Shown: positions 22,417-38,057, numbered from the stretch's first letter. The stretch: 64,000 nt of DNA from Bryopsis sp. KO-2023 (GCA_030272585.1 BSYQ01000005.1:3162001-3226000), one strand, 5' to 3'. Made by a program: numbers and translations. The notes: generated by a model from the sequence alone, not told the origin.

Positions 22417-23364
22417 ATGCACGCCGGCAGAGTTTCCAACACGCGTTCCGCGCCCACGTTGAGGGGTGGGCTCCGTCCTTTGGCGCAGCCCAACACGAAA
22501 GCCGGCCGAGTTGTGTCCGGGCGGTGCGATTTCCAACAACAGCAGAACCGCGCTTGGAGAACGAGATGCTCGGCGGAAGAGTCCAGCGCCGTGTCGGTCC
22601 AGGATTCGGAGCCCACCGCATCGACGCCCCCAGCAGTCGAAAACACTCCCGCTGTGGAGCTGGACGACAGCTATATCTGCGCGATGGCGCTGAGCGACTT
22701 GCCCAAGGGCGAGCGCAGGGAGGTCGTCGTGGACGGAAAGGATATGTTGGTGTTCTGGTACCGCAGCAAGGTTTGGGCTTGCGAGGGAAGGTCTCCCGCG
22801 GAAGGGGCGTACTCGACGGGATTCATCGAGTCGCGCTTCACGGAGGACTACGGCATCCAGTGTCCAGACACGGACTCCGTGTTTTCGATCAAAACTGGTG
22901 AAATTTTGGAGTGGTACCCCTTCAACCCCGTCTTGAGCCAGCTGATTCCCAGGGACACCTGTCGAAAGCTGGAAACCTACCCCGTGGAGGTGGTCGACGA
23001 GAAAATCTACATCAGTTTCACCGGGGGGTCTCAAGGCGGCGTCTTGTCCAACAAGAACACCGGAGGTGCCAAATCTTCTCTTGAAGGAAACAATGTGTTT
23101 TTCCAAGAGCCCCCAGTGTACGTCGAGGGCAGTGCGCCTGGTACCCCCATCCCTCAGGGCTCATTGGAGGACCAGAGGAAGCTCAACCCTGTGACGGTTA
23201 TCGTAGGGACTTTGGCGGTGGCGCTGGTTTCGGTGTCTGGAACGGGTTTCGCGATCTACAACGAGTCCGTTCCGCTTTTGATCGGATTTTGGTTGTTGAT
23301 GCTGGCAGGAGTGGGCAGCTTCCTTTACAGATATATCGACACCAGCGACGTCAAGAAAGACTAG
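22417..23364 (+). CDS. PSB33/TEF5-like thylakoid membrane protein with degenerate Rieske-like domain
   Basis: A single-exon gene of 315 residues. The first ~50 residues are Arg/Ser/Thr-rich with almost no acids and end near TRCSAEES, a typical plastid transit peptide. A Rieske-like fold spans about 88-200, but the cluster-binding pattern is broken: Cys is followed by EGRSP where CxH is needed, and the second site reads QCPDTDSVF without its His, so it should not bind a 2Fe-2S cluster. Two hydrophobic helices lie at about 255-278 and 282-303. This layout fits the green-lineage PSB33 family, which supports photosystem II organisation in the thylakoid. The assignment is from memory of the family, not an alignment. 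It is the only long cellular gene here without introns. Confidence 0.75.
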   Translation: MHAGRVSNTRSAPTLRGGLRPLAQPNTKAGRVVSGRCDFQQQQNRAWRTRCSAEESSAVSVQDSEPTASTPPAVENTPAVELDDSYICAMALSDLPKGERREVVVDGKDMLVFWYRSKVWACEGRSPAEGAYSTGFIESRFTEDYGIQCPDTDSVFSIKTGEILEWYPFNPVLSQLIPRDTCRKLETYPVEVVDEKIYISFTGGSQGGVLSNKNTGGAKSSLEGNNVFFQEPPVYVEGSAPGTPIPQGSLEDQRKLNPVTVIVGTLAVALVSVSGTGFAIYNESVPLLIGFWLLMLAGVGSFLYRYIDTSDVKKD

Positions 23365-24995
23365 AGAAGAAGAAAAAAATAGAGAAATTGTGAACAGGAA
23401 AAAGAGAAAAGAACAAGATAAAGAATGCATGGAAAATGATGTATGGTTGGATTCTTTTTTTTCCCCTCGCTTTTTGAAAACTAAAGTTGGAAAAAAGAAT
23501 TGAGGATTTTTCTTTTTTCCTCCTGAAAGGAAAAAGCAAATCAATGGGGAGGAGAGAAAGGATGACCTGTTTTTGTTTTTTTTTGTTTTTTTGTTCTTTT
23601 CAACTTTTTCTTTTTTCCCCTCACTCCACTGGTTTCTTAGTGTTTACTCTTTTTTTGGCAGTCGCCGTGCTGTTTATTCTTAACCCACAGATTTGATTCC
23701 ATTCATTGGAAGGATTCCTGTCCTTTCATGTGGGTTTCTTTTTTTTTTTTTCAATCTGGGGATTTGCTGGGAGGTCGTCTTTTTTGGGCAAAAAGTAAAG
23801 AAAGTCCAAAAAAGAAAAAGAAAAAAATCGGTGAAGGAGCTATAGACTTCTGTTTTCTGTTTATTGGGGATTGGCATTGTTTCGGGAAACCTGTTATTGA
23901 TTCATTAACTTATTCTTATTTTTCCCCTCCGTCCCCCCAATCTGATTGAGTTTCGATGAATTTTAATAGGGGGTTTTGCAGTGATGTTCTATGGAGAACA
24001 ACGGAGTAGGGGGGGGAATTTTATTTGACAAAAAAGAGAGAAAACGAAAGAAAACTCGCATTGGTTTTCGATGGATGTGCTGTTTGAAGGCTGTTTCGCC
24101 CTTTTTTTTGTAAAGGATTGTACTTCGAGTGTCGACCATATGTGTGGAAAGAGTTCACCATTGCAATTGTTTTATTTTGCTATTTTTTTTATTGTTTATT
24201 TTGAAGCCTCCCCCCCCCCCCCCCTCCACTCCGTGTGTAGAGTCGAAGGGGCTGCTGCCCTGAGGTTTGATTTTCTCAGGGACTTCGAAGAGTGTCTGGT
24301 CTGGACGTTCCCGTTTTGATTCATTCCAGGGATTTATGGTGGATATAAACTTACACTCCCAAAATAGCAACAATGTCAAGTGGCGAAACGTATGCAAAAG
24401 GAAAATAGCTCTTTCACAAACTGGACCGATCTGTGCTGGTGGTGCTTTTCTTGGCTTCCAGATATTTTATTGCTCGTCCTACTGTATCTCCCAAAAAAGA
24501 AAGAATTCCGCCCGCCAGCAGGCGTTACTGTGAATATGACCTGCGCGTGAGTTACGGATCTTTGTTGTTCGTAGAACGCCCCACCAACAAAACGGAAGCG
24601 CCCCAATGGGGGTTGCCCTTGGGCTCTTTCCTGTAACGGAAGCCGATTGATTTGTAGGACTTGTATGGAATATCCTAAACTGTGACAAGACCTTTTCAAA
24701 TTGCAACGGCCTGTGTTATGGGGGGCGACGATATTTTGGAGGCACGTCCGCCAAAGGTCGCGTTTCCTGCTTTTGGGGGGAAAGAATATCATTGTAGGGG
24801 CGACGCACACGAAAAAGACCCGTTTATTTGCGCACTCTTGAAACAGATAGAAAGAAAAACAGATCAGCGTTTCGCCAAAATAAGAGTAGTTTAAAGGATC
24901 CTTTCCACCACGCGTTTCGCTTGAAGGGATCTCGTCGCCCCAGTGCGCGAAATCAACCGTTTACGGGTCGAAATCGGAAACGAAAAGGCGTAAGT
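23365..24995. other. Non-coding stretch after PSB33-like gene
   Basis: T/G-rich low-complexity sequence with G tracts (near 24005) and a 14-base C tract near 24211. Short frames (for example 24376-24810 minus) show no domain. The right part is probably the leader of the gene at 24996. Confidence 0.5.
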
Positions 24996-25400
24996 ATGCC
25001 TGCGAACATGCCCCCGTCGAGCTCTGAACCAGCGGACCAAGGTGGCGAGTTGCTGAACCCGCTGCTGGTCCATCCCCACGCTCAGGATGGGCTGGCGACC
25101 CCGAGGCTGTCTTCCTCGCGGACGCCCATTCTGGAATATTCTTGGCCTTGTTGGAAGTTCGACATGTTGGTTTTCTCGGCGGTGTACTGGGCGACTGGGA
25201 TTTCCGTTCTGTTGATCATGCTGGCGAAGTCGATCGAAGTTCAGGGGGAATTGCGAGCCCTGTTCGTTATCTATTTTGGGGTCGGCATCTTTTTGGCGAT
25301 TTGTTGCCCTTGCCACGTCAGGCAGTATCACACCCATTGCCAGCTGAGGGTTGGTTTGGTGGGCCAGGAGGTGGAGGAAAGTCAAATAGGAGTCCCCTGA
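24996..25400 (+). CDS. Small two-helix membrane protein of unknown function
   Basis: 134 residues from the ATG at 24996; the frame is open further upstream, to 24828 or beyond, so the start is uncertain. A Pro/Ser-rich N-terminal half (MPANMPPSSSEPADQGG) is followed by two hydrophobic segments: about 54-72 (MLVFSAVYWATGISVLLIM) and about 84-101 (ALFVIYFGVGIFLAICC), then a Cys/His-rich stretch (CCPCHVRQYHTHC). GC content and codon use are higher than in the surrounding DNA, which supports coding. A splice-donor-like gtaagt overlaps the ATG, so an upstream exon is possible. I do not recognise the family. Confidence 0.5.
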   Translation: MPANMPPSSSEPADQGGELLNPLLVHPHAQDGLATPRLSSSRTPILEYSWPCWKFDMLVFSAVYWATGISVLLIMLAKSIEVQGELRALFVIYFGVGIFLAICCPCHVRQYHTHCQLRVGLVGQEVEESQIGVP

Positions 25401-25497
25401 TTGAACAATCGAGTTTGAAAAAAACCGCAGAAATTTCTTTGGGCTTAAGCGCTATGGAATGTGTTTTGTCTGTGTGTTTTCTTTTTGTTTTTGAGGT

Positions 25498-25519
25498 GGG
25501 GGGGGGGGGGGGGGGGGGT
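25498..25519 (+). repeat. Long G homopolymer tract
   Basis: About 20 consecutive G, roughly 100 bases after the stop at 25400. Similar G tracts on the transcribed strand follow several other genes in this window. Confidence 0.9.
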
Positions 25520-26491
25520 TCTCTCCTTTGGGGGGGATTTGCCTGATTCAATTGCTTTCTGGAATCGTTTTGTCTGGTGGAATTAGATGGGATGGTATAT
25601 ATCGCCTCGAGGTGTTTGGGGTTTTTGGTACTGATGCAGGATCACTAAATCACAATTTTGTTTGAAGTGAATGAAAAAAAAAGAAAAAGAAAGAAAGAGG
25701 CAGAGGGGAAAATATTGTGGAGAAGATTTCGAACTTTTTAGAAAAGAAATCTGAGAAAAAAGATAAATTACCTTTACAGAAACACATGAAGAGAAAAAAC
25801 ACGTGGGGGCGGGGAAAAAAAAACAATTAATTGTAAATGTGGGGGTGGGGCATTAAAAAAAACAGAAAAAAAGGAAAATACCGGTGGGGGGGGGTTGTTT
25901 TTGTAGTGGGCCAGCTTTTTTTTTCGACTGGTTTGCTTTGTCATGAGAGATGGATTGAGGAGGAGGGGGGGAGGGGTAGGGGATTTTTGTTTCTAATGCA
26001 ATGAAATGATGCAGATGTTGGGGATTGGGGTTGGGGGGAATCTGCATTTGGGGGGGGGGGGGGTGAAGGAAAGGCAATTTGAAACTGTTCAGTGAAATCG
26101 CTGCATCCAGTTATTTTTTCTTCCGAAATATTCAAAGAAAAATAGGGAAAAGAAAGAAAGGTGTCCCTCTCTCCTGAAGATGGGGCATGTTTCATACTGA
26201 GAATTAAAGCAAGGGAATCAACTCACGCATGGATAAAAATCATGGGATGGGATCTTTTTGTTTCTTCAGACTGGGGGTTGGGGGCTGGGGGGGAACAAGG
26301 GGTTGGCTGTGTATGGACTGTGTGGGTGGCAGGGGTCTTGAAGATTGCAGCCATGTTGTGGATTATGCTTTCGACTCCGAAACCTATTTCGGGGAGCAAG
26401 CAGTGTTGTGTTTTTTTAACAATCATTTTTCAATGCAAAAAAAAAAAAAAATCTGTGCCTTGACCTTGTGGTTTTTATCCCGAAACATTTC

Positions 26492-26509
26492 AAGAGGTAA
26501 TTACCTCTT
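26492..26509. repeat. Perfect 18-bp palindrome
   Basis: aagaggtaattacctctt reads the same on both strands with no spacer. Confidence 0.9.
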
Positions 26510-29500
26510 AAGGTGCCAGGGACTGTTGCTTTGTTGACCAGCTAGGGGGATTCAAACTCAAGCAGTATTGCATGGCAGTCAGTCAAACAGTGTATTTGTC
26601 CATATCTTATTCCATGCATGACAAAAACAGACAAGACATGCTGGGTGAAAATAGCAGTCCCGACACAGACAAATGATATGGCATCTGTGTTGCAAGTGTT
26701 GAAGAGCTGGAAAAAGGAGGCTGTTCTACAGCATATCACAACATGGGATGATAAATGCCATGGTGCACTGAGTAACGCAGATGTCGCCAAATGATTTGTG
26801 GTTTTTTTGTTTAAAAAACATGTAGAAACATGTTGTTTCTTTAAAAAAAAAAATTGAAAGCCATGATCAATTGAAACGAGGCGATTTTCTTCCCCTCCAG
26901 GAACGTGCGACAAAGTATTCTCCTGTAATCATGATTTGATTTGATTCTCCTGCAAGGTATTCTCCTCTTCTTTCAAAGACTTTTTTTTACTAAACTTGCT
27001 CAAACAAAGACGATTTTTTTAGTGCACTTTCAGAGTGGGGACCGCTTTTTAACGCAGCCCTCCACCACCAAAAATTAACCCCCCTCCGTCCCTACGGAAT
27101 GCCAAGTGGTGTGGATGAACACGATTTCCTCAGCTGGTTGTACATTTCAAACCAAGAATACAATATTGGGGCTGATCTCAATTGCATAACCATTAGAATT
27201 GGTGCAAATTGATTTCTGGATTTGGTTTCCGCGGTCAAAAGTCGTCATAGTTGTGACGACTATTGGTTGTACAAAGGAATGCTGTCTGTTAACCTGTAAT
27301 CTGTAACTGCTGCACTACACAAGCACTTTGATAAGAACGGTGCAACAAGGCAAATTAGATCGTCTGGATGGGGATCATGCTTCTCATTCTTACACGCAGA
27401 GAGCACACAGCCCCCCTCCATCAACTCACATTCGTTGTGAACTGGTCGGCTTCCCACTCCATTCCCCATCTCACCACCACACTCAAATGGGTCCAAAACC
27501 AAATCAAAGAATCACAGAAGTCCCTCTCTGTGCCTTTTTGTTTGTTTTTTTCTGTTTTGTTTTTTTTCTTTTTGGGGTAGGGGGTTGCAAAAAAAAAAAC
27601 GAGACTCTCCCCTTACCAAAATTTCCCCTGACCAGCCCAACTGAAAAACTCCCAACTTGGAGAGCATTATAAAAAAAAAAAAAGATAACAAAGAAAAAAC
27701 CACCCACCGAAAAAGAAAAAAAAACAAGAAATTACACCCCCACCCTGCCCTTGATGCAGTGGTTTTAAAATGTAAAAAAAAAAGATCAAAACACGGTTTT
27801 ATCACCCCACCCTTGAAAATATCGCTGAATCTTGTCCAGTTCGATAAGCCATTGTCCAAACTAAGAACTGCTCCTTTCTTCGAAACGGGGAAAGTTTCAC
27901 CCCGAAGCTTCATTTTTTTTTTTCGAACTCAATCCCCCCCCCTTTTTACCAAGAGACTCTGGCATATGGAGTGTCATATTGTGGGGTCCCAAGTGCTAAA
28001 TTGAACAGGGGTCGGTCTATTTAAAAGAGAAAAAAAAATCTACCAGAAGGGTTCTTTGTTTCCGACTGGTTTCTTTTTCATTCGTCCAATGAATCTCAAT
28101 TTTAGTTTCCCTGCCCCTCCCTTTTCCTCTACTTGCTCTTTTCTGTTTTTTGGGGGGTTTTTTTTCAACCCAAATAGAAAGAAGAAGAAACACCCACCCG
28201 TGAATTGAAAAAAGAGAAGGGAAGATAATCCTTTCGAATCAATTTTTTTTTCTGCACTAAATTCCTGACCTCTTTCTTTTGTGTAGAAATCTCGAGTCCG
28301 TTCTTTCAAAAGAGATTTCTTTTTTATACCTGTTTCTTTCCTCTCTTTTCTTTTTTCACCTTCTCACTCTTTTTTTTTCCTAGGTATATTTGGATTCGGC
28401 TGGCTTCTCCTCGATAGAAGCATTCTAGTGGTATCTAAGAATTTCAATTTTCCCTAAAGTAAAAATAAATGAGGAAAAAAAAACCCGAAAACCAAAACAC
28501 CAAAATCTAGGACCATTTGAGGTCGGAATAAAATTTCGTCTACACAAGGGTTTTTCTGGAAGTGAAAAACCCTTTTCCTAAAAGAAAAACCTTCGCCACC
28601 TGTTTTAAGAGACCACAAATGTCAAGTATTTTTCAAGTTTTTTTAAGGAGAAAAGAAAATGGAGGAGAGAAAAGCAATCGACCCGGCAGCACCCCCTCTC
28701 CCAACACCCCCCCCTCCCTTACCAATTTTTTTTGTGGAGAATCGAGCATTTGTAGAACATACCCTGCTTCGCTTTCTTTCTTTTTTTTCCCCAGAAATCA
28801 ATCATCATCTCTTCCTACTTTCTGTAAAGACCCTTTTTTTAAAACCGAGAGTGCGAAAAAGAAAAAGAACGTTAATTTTTCTTTGCTGTGAAAATTTTTC
28901 GATGAACCAAAAACACTCTAAAATAACAAAAAGATAACAATTACCTAGAATTGATTGGGGTACAGTTTTACAAAAACATTGCGCAGTTTTTTCCCTGTTT
29001 CCCTTTTTTTTTTGCTCTCATTGAAAGAGAACACATAGCCTTGGAAGGGGATTTCTTGTTTTTTGCAATTTCGGCCCACATCAAAAACTTACCCAGAGAA
29101 AATAAAAACGAAGAAAAAAAAGCAGCAATTGATTGATAGACATACCTCCCTCTGTTTCTTCTCACCCCCCCTTCCATATACGATAATCAAACAAAAAAAG
29201 CACCCACGAAAAAAAAAACACAAAACAGCCTCTCCATGTCCACAAGAACAGCCGTTTTTCTTTGCGAAAAAGGAAAAACACATCCTAAAAATGACAAGGA
29301 GATATCCCCCTCCCCCCCCCCAAAAAAAAAAAATCGAAATTCATTCACACAGCAAAGAAATATTTCAGTATTTTTGTTTTCCTTTTCTCATGCAGGAAAT
29401 AAGTTCCAACGAAATCTCTACCAATCATCGGTAGAGATCCCGACACGATGTCGGCGTGTGCAAAGGACCATCCAGCAAAAAGCTAATAAAAGCTGTGCCG

Positions 29501-30650
29501 AAATTTTCAAAAAAATCCATCCATCAGGAAAACAAAGAGCAAATGGAAAATACGAAACAAATATATAGCCCCACACTCGTGTATTATAACCATTTTTGTC
29601 CACACAACACCATAAAAACAAATGAAACGAAAGTTTTTTCGGACGAGGTCTGAGATGATTTCCTTCTCCCCTCCTGTTGGATTTGCTTGAGCGAATCCAT
29701 CCCCACATTTGATAGGACGAAGAGAAAGAAACAAAAACAAAACCTTTCCTACAATATCCAATCACATCAGAAAGAAAGACCCCCCCCCCCCCCCTTCTTT
29801 TTCCCTTGATGAGTGCTCCTGGAATTCTCAAAACTTGACACATGCACAATTAGCAAAAAAAAAAAGCGATTGGTCACTGATCGAAGCCGAATGATCTCCA
29901 CAACACCCCTCCCCCTTCCAAATCATATACAAAATTTCCCCAGCCCAATTCGGAGAACACACACACACACACGTTACTGATTTGTGCAATCCAACGAATA
30001 ACATTTGCTTCCAAAAGATCATTGCTTTCACTCTCCCCCTTTCCCCCCAACCCCCCTCCTTTTTCTTCCAATTCCCCCCCCCCACACACATCCAAAAGTA
30101 AAGAAAAAACCCAAAAACACTATTTTCATAAAGTTGCATCCAAATCTGTCGAATCGATTACATCACCCGTACCCCTTTCCCAAATGCTTTCGTTTTCTTA
30201 AATCCTAAACCACCAACAGAATCTTTTAGCAACAATAAATATCCTATCTGTTGCTCAAAACCCCACACACATCCCCATCCTGCTACCCTACTATCTCTTC
30301 TTTTTTGCTCCTTTCTTTGCTTTGGGATATTTTTCCCCCAAATGCGAAAGCATCCCTCCGTAAAGAAGGATGGCTGTTTAAACTGCCACACCTGCTGCTG
30401 GATGCTGCAGCAGGCCGTGTTTGTCCAAAACCTTTGCAACAACAACAAAAATAATGGAAAAAAGAATAGCTGATTTCGAAAGGTTTTGGAAAAACGAAAC
30501 CAAAAACAAATTGGAGAAAAAAAATTGAAATCAGCTAAATGGAAACGAAGCATTGAAACAACCTGAAAAAAAAATTGAAAAAAAATCAGTTCCATAGGGA
30601 TGATGGAACAGAAGCATTGGAAAACTCACAATTGCCCAACCCTTCAATCG

Positions 30651-33900
<3,250 letters not shown>

Positions 33901-35410
33901 TTTCCACGAATCAAGGAGACGATACGTGCGATCGAGACGGAGAGAGAAACAGCGAGGGGTTGTATAGCGAGCCGGAAACGCTTGCCGTCCAGGTTATCTT
34001 CCCTGGTAAATGCAAACGTCGCCGTATTGTCAGCAATCCATGAGAAGACTGGATGGGGGACAGCTGTCGGGGGCCTATGTTGCGTGCAATCTTGGTCAGC
34101 GTAGAACAAAGGGGGTACTTGGTATAAACACCTCGCCGTCAGAAAAAAGGTGTTTGCTTTTTTTGTCTTTGGGGTCAATTGCTCCAGATCAAGCCAAAGC
34201 CACTTGCTTGGCACAGCCTGACGAAAGAGTGCGGCCGCACGATATGGATAAGATAAGGGTAGTGATTTGGGGGGACGGGCAGCTTCTTGGGGTTGCCCAG
34301 ATTCGCCATGAACCCTCGTTTTGAGCAAGGTGGCGAGGGCACGGCCCCGCGCTGACAGGAGCTCTTTTGGATAGGAAAATGGCAGAACTCTCGCAGTTTT
34401 CCGCGACGGCCAGAACACACAGCAGCGAAAGGCAGCCTGTGTAGAAAGCTAAAGGTGTTCCCACAGTGCACGTACATACATACAGTGCGTGCATTGTACT
34501 CCCATCACCGTTTCACCGGTGTAGACAGTCATCTCTGGCTTCAGGTTTGGTTCGTAATCAGCACTGTGGTGAACCGCTACAGCACGATTTTCGCTGGAAG
34601 ATGTTCTGTTTTCACCCCCACCGCGTCGGGGCAGCAATTCTCCAAAGAGTGGTAAGCTACTGTTGAAGCTTGTGTTGAAGATGGCCCGGGGCGTTGGCGC
34701 GCGAGTATTGGATTTTGTAGACAGCGATTTTCTGGCATCGTGGGGGGCCCCACGACGACAGTTAACGCTGTCTTTTAGTTTTTGGATTGGTATTGGATTT
34801 TGTGAATTGACTGATCGATCGGGACTGGGGACGAGGGGTCTAGTTCTTCTGGTGTCTAGTTTTTGAGGTAGACCTCCCCATATAATAGGCCTCCCTTTTA
34901 GGGCCAGGTTTGAGGTGTTTTCGATGCATTTCGCACCATTGATTTCATCATTCCATGATTGAGTTCTGAAATCAAAAGCAAACAAACAAACAACAAACAG
35001 AAACCCAATCGTCTCTCCCCCAAAACAAATGAAGTCAAAACCCAATCGATTCGCACTTGGAAGCATATTGGAGGGTGATGGCCTTGATTTGCTAAGGGTT
35101 GTAATTTCTTATTGGTGATGATGGAGTATTGGTCGGGGTTTTGTTGCTAATGTTCAAAAAATCGTTGTGCATTTTGTGTTGATTTTTTTGGTAGGTCGAC
35201 CGTTTCGCTTTCTATGCTCCTTGTTTTGGACAGCAACGAGAGCCCCGATATAATCCACGAAGCGAAAAAAGTCTTAGAATTTAGACTCAAAAAAAACAAC
35301 ATTCACCCCATGCAATCCCTCCGCCCCCCTGGAATAAAATAGATTGCAGGGGGCGGGGCAAAAAACCACCCACGAGAAAAGATACAAGAGTTCAACTGAT
35401 TTCGATGCAA
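33901..35410. other. PABP upstream region, T/G-rich on the plus strand
   Basis: No recognised protein. The plus strand is mostly G/T-rich from about 34.0 to 35.27 kb, which elsewhere marks plus-strand transcription, then turns A/C-rich. Small plus-strand frames at 34010-34324 and 34681-34866 have no known domain. The long minus frame 34449-35066 also shows none. Confidence 0.4.
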
Positions 35411-37539
35411 TTAGACTCGCGACTGCACGATAAAACTCTTGGACATTCGATGTCGCAGTCCGCCGCCATCCATGGAAAACGTTGCCGCGTTTTCTTTTCC
35501 GGTCCATTCTCTTTCGATCATGTGGGTGTCGATCTCTGGTTGCCCTTGGACGACACTCCTCCAAAAGTCGAACTTGGTCGACAATGATTTGTCGCTCTTC
35601 TCGAGGGTCACCACCAAAACCTGGATGGAGCCCAACAAGAAATTATTACCCATAACACACACGCAACAATCATACCGAACGCTCCATCGATATTCCAAAA
35701 ACGCTGTCTATAGATGGGCTCTTTTTTCATGCCGAGCAAACAAATTCGTCCAAACATGTGGAAGGCTGCAGTACCTTGTTGTCTTGCCCCTCCATAATCT
35801 GTTGGGAGCATCTCTTAACCCGTTTCGGCACGGAGCCATTCAGAAGATTCCGAGTTTGCCCCTCCTCGACCACATACAACTGCATCAATTGTTCTTGCGA
35901 GTTGGTCAAGTGGAGTGAAACATGATTTGGCTGCAGGGATCGGTGAACCTGATAACCAAAATAAAGAAAAAGGCCCTGAACGTCAACAATCCAATCGCCC
36001 GCACACAGCAGATATCACCCCCGACGGATATCCACTGCAATAAACAACTGAAAACAGTTGTTTCTTCGCTCAGAAAGGAAAATCGCACAGTGGGTCCCAG
36101 TGAGGAGAAGAGAATGCTTGGGCGAGATTTCAAAACAAAAAACAGGAAAGAGATCAATCAATTCCATGATGGAGAGCTTACACCATCTGCAGCAGCCCCG
36201 ACCAAATATCACACCCAAAATGTGCCAAAAATAAGTAGTATATGAGAAAAGCAGAGTCTCAATGAATCCAAGAGTGTAAAAACATGCCTTCAGTTGCTTG
36301 CAGATCTGTTCTTGTTTTTCCTTTTTTATTTTTTGAATTTGCGACACACATTAAAAAAACAGAGAACGAAACAATGAAGCAATTTTGTTTTTCACCTTGA
36401 AAGCAATTGTTATTTCAGTGGCGGTCTGACTCCAAACATACCCGTCTCCAGTGCCTCCCCCATTCACAGGCCTCTGCTTAGTGCGAGCTATTACAACATC
36501 GCTCCACCTACGCACACATTAAAAAAATTTGAATCTTTTTTGAACGCAAGATACAGTACTTTTCTACAATATTCAAAGGAACACTGTGTGCATTTTCCAG
36601 AAAACTTGAATCTGGAACGGTGGGTAGACCGGCAAAAACGCAAAAGAAAAAGCAAGACTCAATGAAATCAGACAGCAGAACTGTAGAAGCAAACGTGAGC
36701 CCTCGTTCAATTAAAATGAGAGGCTTATATACAAGACAGTCTTAAGTACATAAATATTTTTGTTCCATAACTGACGCAGCCACTCACTCGCTGGACCCTC
36801 TTATGTTTCTAGCTCTCACTCTGAATTTGTATTCTCGGTCTTGCTCCAATCGAGGAACTGTTCGCTGAGTGAATTCGCTGACCCTGTGCAATTTCATTCA
36901 ATTTTTTCCATGCTTTTTTCCCCAAGGGGAAAAGTATGAAAAAGAGAAGAATCAACTACTTCAGCGAAACAGAGCAATGGTGTTCGACTCACCCCACAAC
37001 ATGCCAAACATCGAGATCGCCCTTCTCAGCAATTGAATAGGCGATTTCATACTTCTCTACATTGAAGGGTGAGGTCAATCTGGGCTCGATTTCCAGTTTC
37101 ACCTGGGAGCAAAAATCGTTCAACCAGAAATCATAGTTGTCATGAAAATCAATCAAAAGGTCAAAAGGTTAATGGGTTGGGTATTGAACGAACAGGAGAG
37201 ATCAGAAGACAAATATTGTGATGTAATTTATGAGAAAATCAATCCTATGGTTGCGGGTTTACTTTTTATTTTTGAGCTGCGGTCACAGCAAATTTTGAAA
37301 TTTCTGCTATTAATCCATCCTCTTCTCATTGACAAAAGGCCAAAGAACAGAGAATTATGTGAACTGGGCACTCCAATTTTACATAGCTTTCATGGAGAGG
37401 AAATTTTGCGTACCCGATTTGCTCTGGCATCCTTAACTATTACGTTGGGTGCGTTTGGGTATCTGAAAAACGTACACAAGGTAATGCCACGATGTCAAGA
37501 AAGAGTTTATAACACACATTTAGACGGTAACCTTGGCAT
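35411..37539 (-). CDS. CS (p23/NudC-like) domain protein
   Basis: Exons on the minus strand: 37539-37532 (tiny, uncertain), 37462-37414, 37102-36993, 36507-36396, 35948-35775, 35620-35411; 220 residues if the first exon is right. The middle and C-terminal parts follow the NudC-type CS fold: YVWSQTATEITIAF, then VSLHLTNSQEQLMQLYV, then VLVVTLEK and FWRSVVQGQPEIDTHMIE, which parallels the W-x-x-L-V-x-x-x-PEI block of NudC. Such proteins act as HSP90-linked co-chaperones and in dynein regulation. The N-terminal 70 residues are not recognised. The start rests on an 8-base exon ATGCCAAG with a weak donor, so the true start may differ. Confidence 0.6.
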
Positions 37540-37835
37540 GACAGATTAGGGGGGGGGGAGGGAGGGGCTCAAAAAAATATTAACCAACTGTTGGAGTAAG
37601 TCACCAATTAAAACAATGGAAGGATGAGGAGAGTTGGCAAATTTTCTAAAATCCTAGCCACACATACGAGCCGTTGTTTTCTTTTTCTTTTTGACATTTT
37701 TGACACTTCCCTGATGTTGATTTAGGAGGACCTTTTTTTTGCATTTTCACTGAGTTGGGATTTTTCTGTTTCTTTCATCTTTCTTTCCTTTTTTGACTGT
37801 CCCAACCTGCTGAACAAACGCTGCATCACTGGAAG

Positions 37836-38057
37836 GGTGGTTTTGAACACGTGGCCCCAAACGTCTTCGATCATGTACCAAAAGATTTGAAAAAGCAAAT
37901 TTTCGGCAACATAGCGGCGAACCCTTCTGATCAGCTTTTGCACAAACGACCTTTTCACCCCCATCCTAAACTCTCTTTCTTTGTTAAAGACAAACCGAAG
38001 CGTGGAGGGGACATACACAGTTTGGGGGGTGGTCGAAAAACGGTGGAAGGTCGGTAA
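37836..38057 (+). CDS. Possible C-terminal exon of an unresolved plus-strand gene
   Basis: An open frame begins after a polypyrimidine tract and an AG at 37834-37835 and ends at a stop at 38055-38057. It encodes about 73 residues (for example VAPNVFDHVPKDLKKQIF and KPKRGGDIHSLGGGRK). The plus strand turns G/T-rich right after it, as after other plus genes. No upstream exon was found, and the minus strand is also open here. Family unknown. Confidence 0.3.
   Translation, partial: GGFEHVAPNVFDHVPKDLKKQIFGNIAANPSDQLLHKRPFHPHPKLSFFVKDKPKRGGDIHSLGGGRKTVEGR

Larger units (their letters stand above)
25401..30650. other. 5.2 kb low-complexity intergenic region
   Basis: No gene seen. The left part (to about 27.0 kb) is T/G-rich with long G tracts; the right part is A/C-rich with C tracts (near 29782 and 30077). 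The flip around 27.0 kb fits convergent transcription from the gene at 24996 and from PABP. A small hairpin lies at 29403-29427 and a palindrome at 26492. Confidence 0.55.

Noticed and set aside
22018-23106. Long minus-strand open frame opposite the PSB33-like gene
   Set aside because: Its sequence has no recognisable domain and is a mirror of a GC-rich real gene.
24376-24810. 144-codon minus-strand frame
   Set aside because: No family resemblance, no splice context, and it lies on the strand opposite to local skew.
34449-35066. 205-codon minus-strand frame upstream of PABP
   Set aside because: No domain, unusual composition, and the strand skew argues for plus-strand transcription here.
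37142-37549. 135-codon plus-strand frame overlapping the CS-domain gene
   Set aside because: It overlaps two exons with better support on the other strand and has no domain.
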